From JACDAN01 sp035697545 (GTDB taxonomy: Bacteria > Actinomycetota > Thermoleophilia > Gaiellales > Gaiellaceae), in assembly GCA_035697545.1 (NCBI GenBank), contig DASSCT010000113.1:1-7146 (forward strand): DNA of 7,146 bases. Direction: 5' to 3'. Shown one piece after another: positions 4,465 through 7,146 of the stretch. Position 1 is the stretch's first letter; each line of letters begins with the position of its first letter. A program made the translations under genes and the position numbers. The notes beneath the pieces were generated by a model. It saw only the letters and a program-made list of their open reading frames with translations, was not told where the DNA came from and did not search any database.

Positions 4465-6084
4465 TCAACAGTGCGCGCCGGGACGGCCGACGAGGAACCC
4501 GACGAGATCGTCCGGGTTCTCCGGCACGCCGAGGACGAACCGCCCCCGCCGAGTCGCTTTGATGCGGGTCATCCCCCCGGTCCCGCGCTCGACGCACACC
4601 GCGCCCCGGCGGACCGTCCAGTACCGCGTGTAGCGAATCTTCAGCGCGAAGGTGCCCGGCTTCGTCAGCCGGCCCGCGACGCGGGAGTGATCGAGGTGCG
4701 TGACACTCGGTGCGCCGGGGCCCGTGAGGATCGGGTCGGGACGAGGAAGCTCGTAGATCGTCACACGGCCGTCCAGGAAGACCGGTCGCAGCCCGGAACG
4801 GCCGGAGCGAAGCAGCGTGGCCTCGCGCTTCTCGCCCTTCTGGCCGAGGCGAGTGTTAGGCAGGACGACGAAGCGGACACCCATGCGCCGGAGCCAGTCG
4901 CGGTAGGACGGCGCGGGAAGAGGCCGGTGGTAGAAGAGCTTGTTCTCCGCCATGTCGATCTGGCGGTACCAGCCACGGGCGAGCGGGATCCCTGCGCTCG
5001 GCAACCAGTACGCCTCCCAGTGGTCGAAGGTTGGGACGACCTCCACGCGATAGTTCGGGCTGGAGCTCTCCAGGAACTCGATCGCCGGCCCCCAGAACGC
5101 GCGGTGCGCCGGCCTCATGTCGCTTCGCTCGAGCGCGGGCGCCGCATACGGCGCGACGTTGTAGGCGAGAGCAGCCGACAGTGCGAGCGCGGCCAGCCAG
5201 CGGGGTGAGAAGCGGGCGACGAACCCCGTCAGCAGCATCAGCGGGAAGACAAGCGAGCGCAGGCGGGTCAGGTTCTCGCCGATCGGGGTCGCGACCTCGA
5301 ACATGATCACGCTCGCCGAGCCCCAAACGAGGAAGAACGCGGCGAGCAGCGCTCCGTGACGGGCCCCGCGTGCGAGTGCCGCCCCGAGCGCGCTGACCGT
5401 CAGCACCGCGAACAGCTCGACTGCCCGGAACGGGTAGTCGCCGTTGCTCGGGAAGAGCTCCAACGCGAGCAGCTGGACGGCGGCGATTCCGGCGATGGCC
5501 GCGCCGAAGACGAGCGCGCTCCGCCCCAGCCGGCCGCGGACGAGAAAGAGCGCCAGGAGGACGAGGCACAGGAACATGAACGCGAGCGGGCTGAACCCGA
5601 GCGTCAGCGCCGCGGCGCCCGCGGCGACCCAGCGGCGCCCACGCTGAAGAGCACACAGCGCGCCGAGCCCAGCCGCGAGCCCGAGCGCATAGCTGTAGGT
5701 GCCGAGGAAGATCGGGCCGGCCGCGAGCACTCCGAAGACACGGGCCGGCCAGCGCCCGGCCGCGCCCCATTCGCTCTCGACCAGCGCGGCGAAGAACGCG
5801 GCGGAAAGGACGACGGCCGCGAACACGAGCGGCAGATTCCCGACCAGCGCGGCCGGGAGGTAGTAGAGGAGGCTGTAGGAGGCGAGGGGGTAGTGGCCGC
5901 CGTACCAGAGGTTGTCCCAGACGAGCACGCCCTCCCGGACGAGCAGTGTCCGGTAGAGATGGGCCGGGGCGTCGCCGGATTCTGGAGCCATCACGACGAG
6001 GAAGGCTGCGACGGCGCAGGCGAGCGCGCCGGCAAGCAACGCCTCCCGGCGAGGTGAGACAAGGCGCGCGATTGCGGCGGTCAC
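4465..6084 (-). CDS. polytopic membrane protein, GT-C / PTPS-related-like (function unassigned)
   Basis: This protein of 539 residues has roughly ten hydrophobic segments in its first 310 residues (for example about 15-33, 70-103, 115-145, 152-182, 187-210, 222-238, 244-262, 278-290 and 297-315) and a soluble C-terminal part (about 320-539). A short loop after the first helix carries G-D38-A-P-A-H-L-Y-R, followed by W-D-N-L-W-Y-G-G-H-Y-P. An acidic residue in this loop is the usual catalytic site in GT-C membrane glycosyltransferases, and the D-A-P-A-H pattern also recalls the membrane proteins called 6-pyruvoyl-tetrahydropterin synthase-related. I infer an enzyme or assembly factor acting on lipid-linked sugars, with low certainty. 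The start is GTG 6084; no Shine-Dalgarno is seen, and a weak TACGTT (6099-6094) lies nine bases upstream. It is divergent from the cytochrome gene and 39 bases upstream of htpX; the separate htpX -10 box suggests htpX does not depend on it. Confidence 0.75.
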   Translation of the reverse strand: MTAAIARLVSPRREALLAGALACAVAAFLVVMAPESGDAPAHLYRTLLVREGVLVWDNLWYGGHYPLASYSLLYYLPAALVGNLPLVFAAVVLSAAFFAALVESEWGAAGRWPARVFGVLAAGPIFLGTYSYALGLAAGLGALCALQRGRRWVAAGAAALTLGFSPLAFMFLCLVLLALFLVRGRLGRSALVFGAAIAGIAAVQLLALELFPSNGDYPFRAVELFAVLTVSALGAALARGARHGALLAAFFLVWGSASVIMFEVATPIGENLTRLRSLVFPLMLLTGFVARFSPRWLAALALSAALAYNVAPYAAPALERSDMRPAHRAFWGPAIEFLESSSPNYRVEVVPTFDHWEAYWLPSAGIPLARGWYRQIDMAENKLFYHRPLPAPSYRDWLRRMGVRFVVLPNTRLGQKGEKREATLLRSGRSGLRPVFLDGRVTIYELPRPDPILTGPGAPSVTHLDHSRVAGRLTKPGTFALKIRYTRYWTVRRGAVCVERGTGGMTRIKATRRGRFVLGVPENPDDLVGFLVGRPGAHC

Positions 6085-6114
6085 GCACCGTGAAACGTAC
6101 TCGCTTTGCCGCTA

Positions 6115-6120
6115 TAGACT
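6115..6120 (+). promoter_or_regulatory. predicted -10 box of cytochrome c-serS operon, leaderless
   Basis: TAGACT, seven bases, then GTG 6128: the same geometry as at htpX. The overlapping hexamer TATAGA (6113-6118) is an equally good -10. There is no Shine-Dalgarno before the GTG, so a leaderless message is likely. No clear -35 was found. Confidence 0.5.
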
Positions 6121-6127
6121 GGCCGCC

Positions 6128-6535
6128 GTGCGCCGCCTCGCCCTGCTCGCCGTCATCGGAGCGCTGGTTGCCGGCTGTGGAGGCGAAAAAACGGTCGAGC
6201 CGGTACCCGAAACGGTGGAAGGACAGCAGCCCCAGCCCACAGCACCGGCCAAGGGCAATGCGACGGCGGGCAAGCAGGTTTTTATGCAGAGCGGCTGCGG
6301 CGGCTGCCACACCTTCAAGCCGGCGGGCACGACCGGGACGACGGGGCCGGATCTGGACAAGCTTCCGCAGTACGCCGAGACCGCCGGCAAGCCGCTCGAC
6401 GAGTTCGTTCGCGAGTCGATCCAGAGCCCGGATGCCTACGTCGAGAAGGGCTTCCCGTCAGGGGTCATGCCGGCCTGGAGCGGGGACGAGACGCAGCTGA
6501 ACGACCTCGTCGCCTTCCTCACCCAGCCGGCTTGA
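6128..6535 (+). CDS. lipoprotein c-type cytochrome (class I, single haem)
   Basis: This is a 135-residue electron carrier anchored outside the membrane. The N-terminus (RR, then a hydrophobic stretch to V14-A-G-C17) is a lipoprotein signal with the lipid-bearing Cys17, followed by a Glu/Pro/Gln/Thr-rich linker (about 18-45). The cytochrome domain has the haem-binding C57-G-G-C60-H61 motif and a likely axial methionine M114 in G-V-M-P-A-W. The sequence resembles small class I cytochromes and the cytochrome domain fused to some cytochrome c oxidase subunit II proteins; no oxidase genes are in the window. The GTG start is chosen because it gives the signal peptide directly and lies seven bases after a -10 box. 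Its stop overlaps the serS start by four bases (TTGA), an unusual pairing of an exported electron carrier with a tRNA synthetase. Confidence 0.92.
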   Translation: MRRLALLAVIGALVAGCGGEKTVEPVPETVEGQQPQPTAPAKGNATAGKQVFMQSGCGGCHTFKPAGTTGTTGPDLDKLPQYAETAGKPLDEFVRESIQSPDAYVEKGFPSGVMPAWSGDETQLNDLVAFLTQPA

Positions 6536-7146
6536 TCGACCTCCGAGCCGCACGAAGCGACCCGGATCGGTTCCGGGCGGCGGTGGCGCGAAAGGGCGGC
6601 GCCGAGGCGTTCGACGAGCTGCTGGAGGCCGATTCCCGCTGGCGCGAGCTCGTCCCGAAGGTGGACGAGCTTCGCGGCCGCCAGAAGCTCAAGGGCAAGC
6701 CGACGCCGGAGCAGCTCGAGGAGCTGAAGCAGGTCAAGGACGAGCTTCGGCAGGTCGAAGAGGAGCTCGCGGCGGCCGAGAAGCGGCGCGACGAGCTGCT
6801 CCAGCAGGTCCCGAACCCGCCGCATGAATCGGTCCCGGACGGCCAGACCGAAGAGGACGCGCGCGAGGAGCGCCTCGTCGGCAAGCCGCGCGACGGCGAC
6901 GGAAAGGAGCACCTCGAGCTCGGCTGGTTCGACATGGAGCGGGGCGCCCGCCTCTCGGGCTCACGCTTCGGGTACATCGTCGGCGACTCGGCGCGCCTCG
7001 CGCTTGCGCTCTACCGCTGGGCCCTCGACCGCCTCGTCGCCGAGGGCTTCACGCCGGTCCTGCCGCCCGTCCTCGTCCGCGAGGAGGCGATGTACGGCAC
7101 GGGCTTCTTCCCGACCGAGAAGTCCGAGTACTACGAGATCGGCGAG
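6532..7146 (+). CDS. serS: seryl-tRNA synthetase (partial, N-terminal 205 residues)
   Basis: This class II synthetase charges tRNA-Ser with serine in the cytoplasm. The visible part begins IDLRAARSDPDRFRAAVARK, the standard SerRS N-terminus. It continues with the two-helix coiled-coil arm that contacts the tRNA long arm (about residues 27-92), the linker V-P-N-P-P-H-E-S-V-P (93-102), the H-L-E-L-G...SGSRF region (127-146) and class II motif 1 around G-F-T-P-V-L-P-P-V (172-180), ending in EKSEYYEIGE. Motifs 2 and 3 lie beyond the right edge. The start is TTG 6532, overlapping the cytochrome stop; no ATG or GTG is near, the sequence before it is the end of the cytochrome, and no Shine-Dalgarno is visible, so translation probably depends on coupling. 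The segment between the linker and HLELG looks compact, which I take as a lineage variant. Confidence 0.95.
   Translation, partial: MIDLRAARSDPDRFRAAVARKGGAEAFDELLEADSRWRELVPKVDELRGRQKLKGKPTPEQLEELKQVKDELRQVEEELAAAEKRRDELLQQVPNPPHESVPDGQTEEDAREERLVGKPRDGDGKEHLELGWFDMERGARLSGSRFGYIVGDSARLALALYRWALDRLVAEGFTPVLPPVLVREEAMYGTGFFPTEKSEYYEIGE

Noticed and set aside
3988..5208. Long plus-strand open frame of 406 codons
   Set aside because: It is antisense to htpX and the membrane-protein gene, with a composition dominated by Arg, Asp and Pro; both opposite-strand genes have clear family motifs.
4856..6310. Long minus-strand open frame of 484 codons
   Set aside because: It is an Arg/Pro/Ala-rich alternative frame of the membrane-protein gene, caused by high GC; it also crosses the divergent promoter and the cytochrome gene.

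Overview
The window is GC-rich throughout, tightly packed with genes, and full of GTG, TTG and probable CTG starts, four-base start/stop overlaps and start codons lacking a Shine-Dalgarno sequence. This, together with protein sequences resembling Thermoleophilia (Solirubrobacterales/Gaiellales-type) families, points to a high-GC actinobacterium, possibly a metagenome-derived one. The taxonomic placement is inference from sequence feel, not from a search.

Layout. At the left edge a minus-strand pair runs outward: a glyoxalase II-like metallo-beta-lactamase-fold hydrolase (119-772), overlapping by four bases the start of an NAD(P)-binding dehydrogenase that runs off the window (1-122). A 42-bp divergent gap with a perfect 19-bp palindrome (774-792) separates this pair from a plus-strand operon of three translationally coupled genes: pspA (815-1546), pspAA (1543-1833) and a two-domain cupin protein (1830-2762). 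A 177-bp spacer (2763-2939) with several hairpins separates this operon from a convergent minus-strand pair: htpX, an M48 membrane protease (3520-4425), followed by pspAB (2940-3509), whose best start is a CTG. Upstream of htpX on the same strand is a 539-residue polytopic membrane protein with a GT-C-like N-terminus (4465-6084). Divergent from it is a lipoprotein cytochrome c (6128-6535), overlapped by four bases by serS, seryl-tRNA synthetase (6532 to the right edge, truncated).

How it fits together. The centre of the window is an actinobacterial-style phage-shock (Psp) envelope-stress module. PspA binds and stabilises stressed membranes, PspAA and PspAB are its small partner families, and HtpX degrades damaged membrane proteins. 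No PspB, PspC or LiaRS-type regulator is visible. The cupin, locked into the pspA-pspAA operon by an ATGA overlap, is the least explained partner. The divergent hydrolase shares with pspA a symmetric promoter whose core reads as a -10 element on both strands. Three genes (the hydrolase, htpX and the cytochrome) have a TANNCT -10 box 7-8 bases before the start codon, suggesting leaderless transcripts. I see no mobile element, CRISPR array, tRNA or rRNA.
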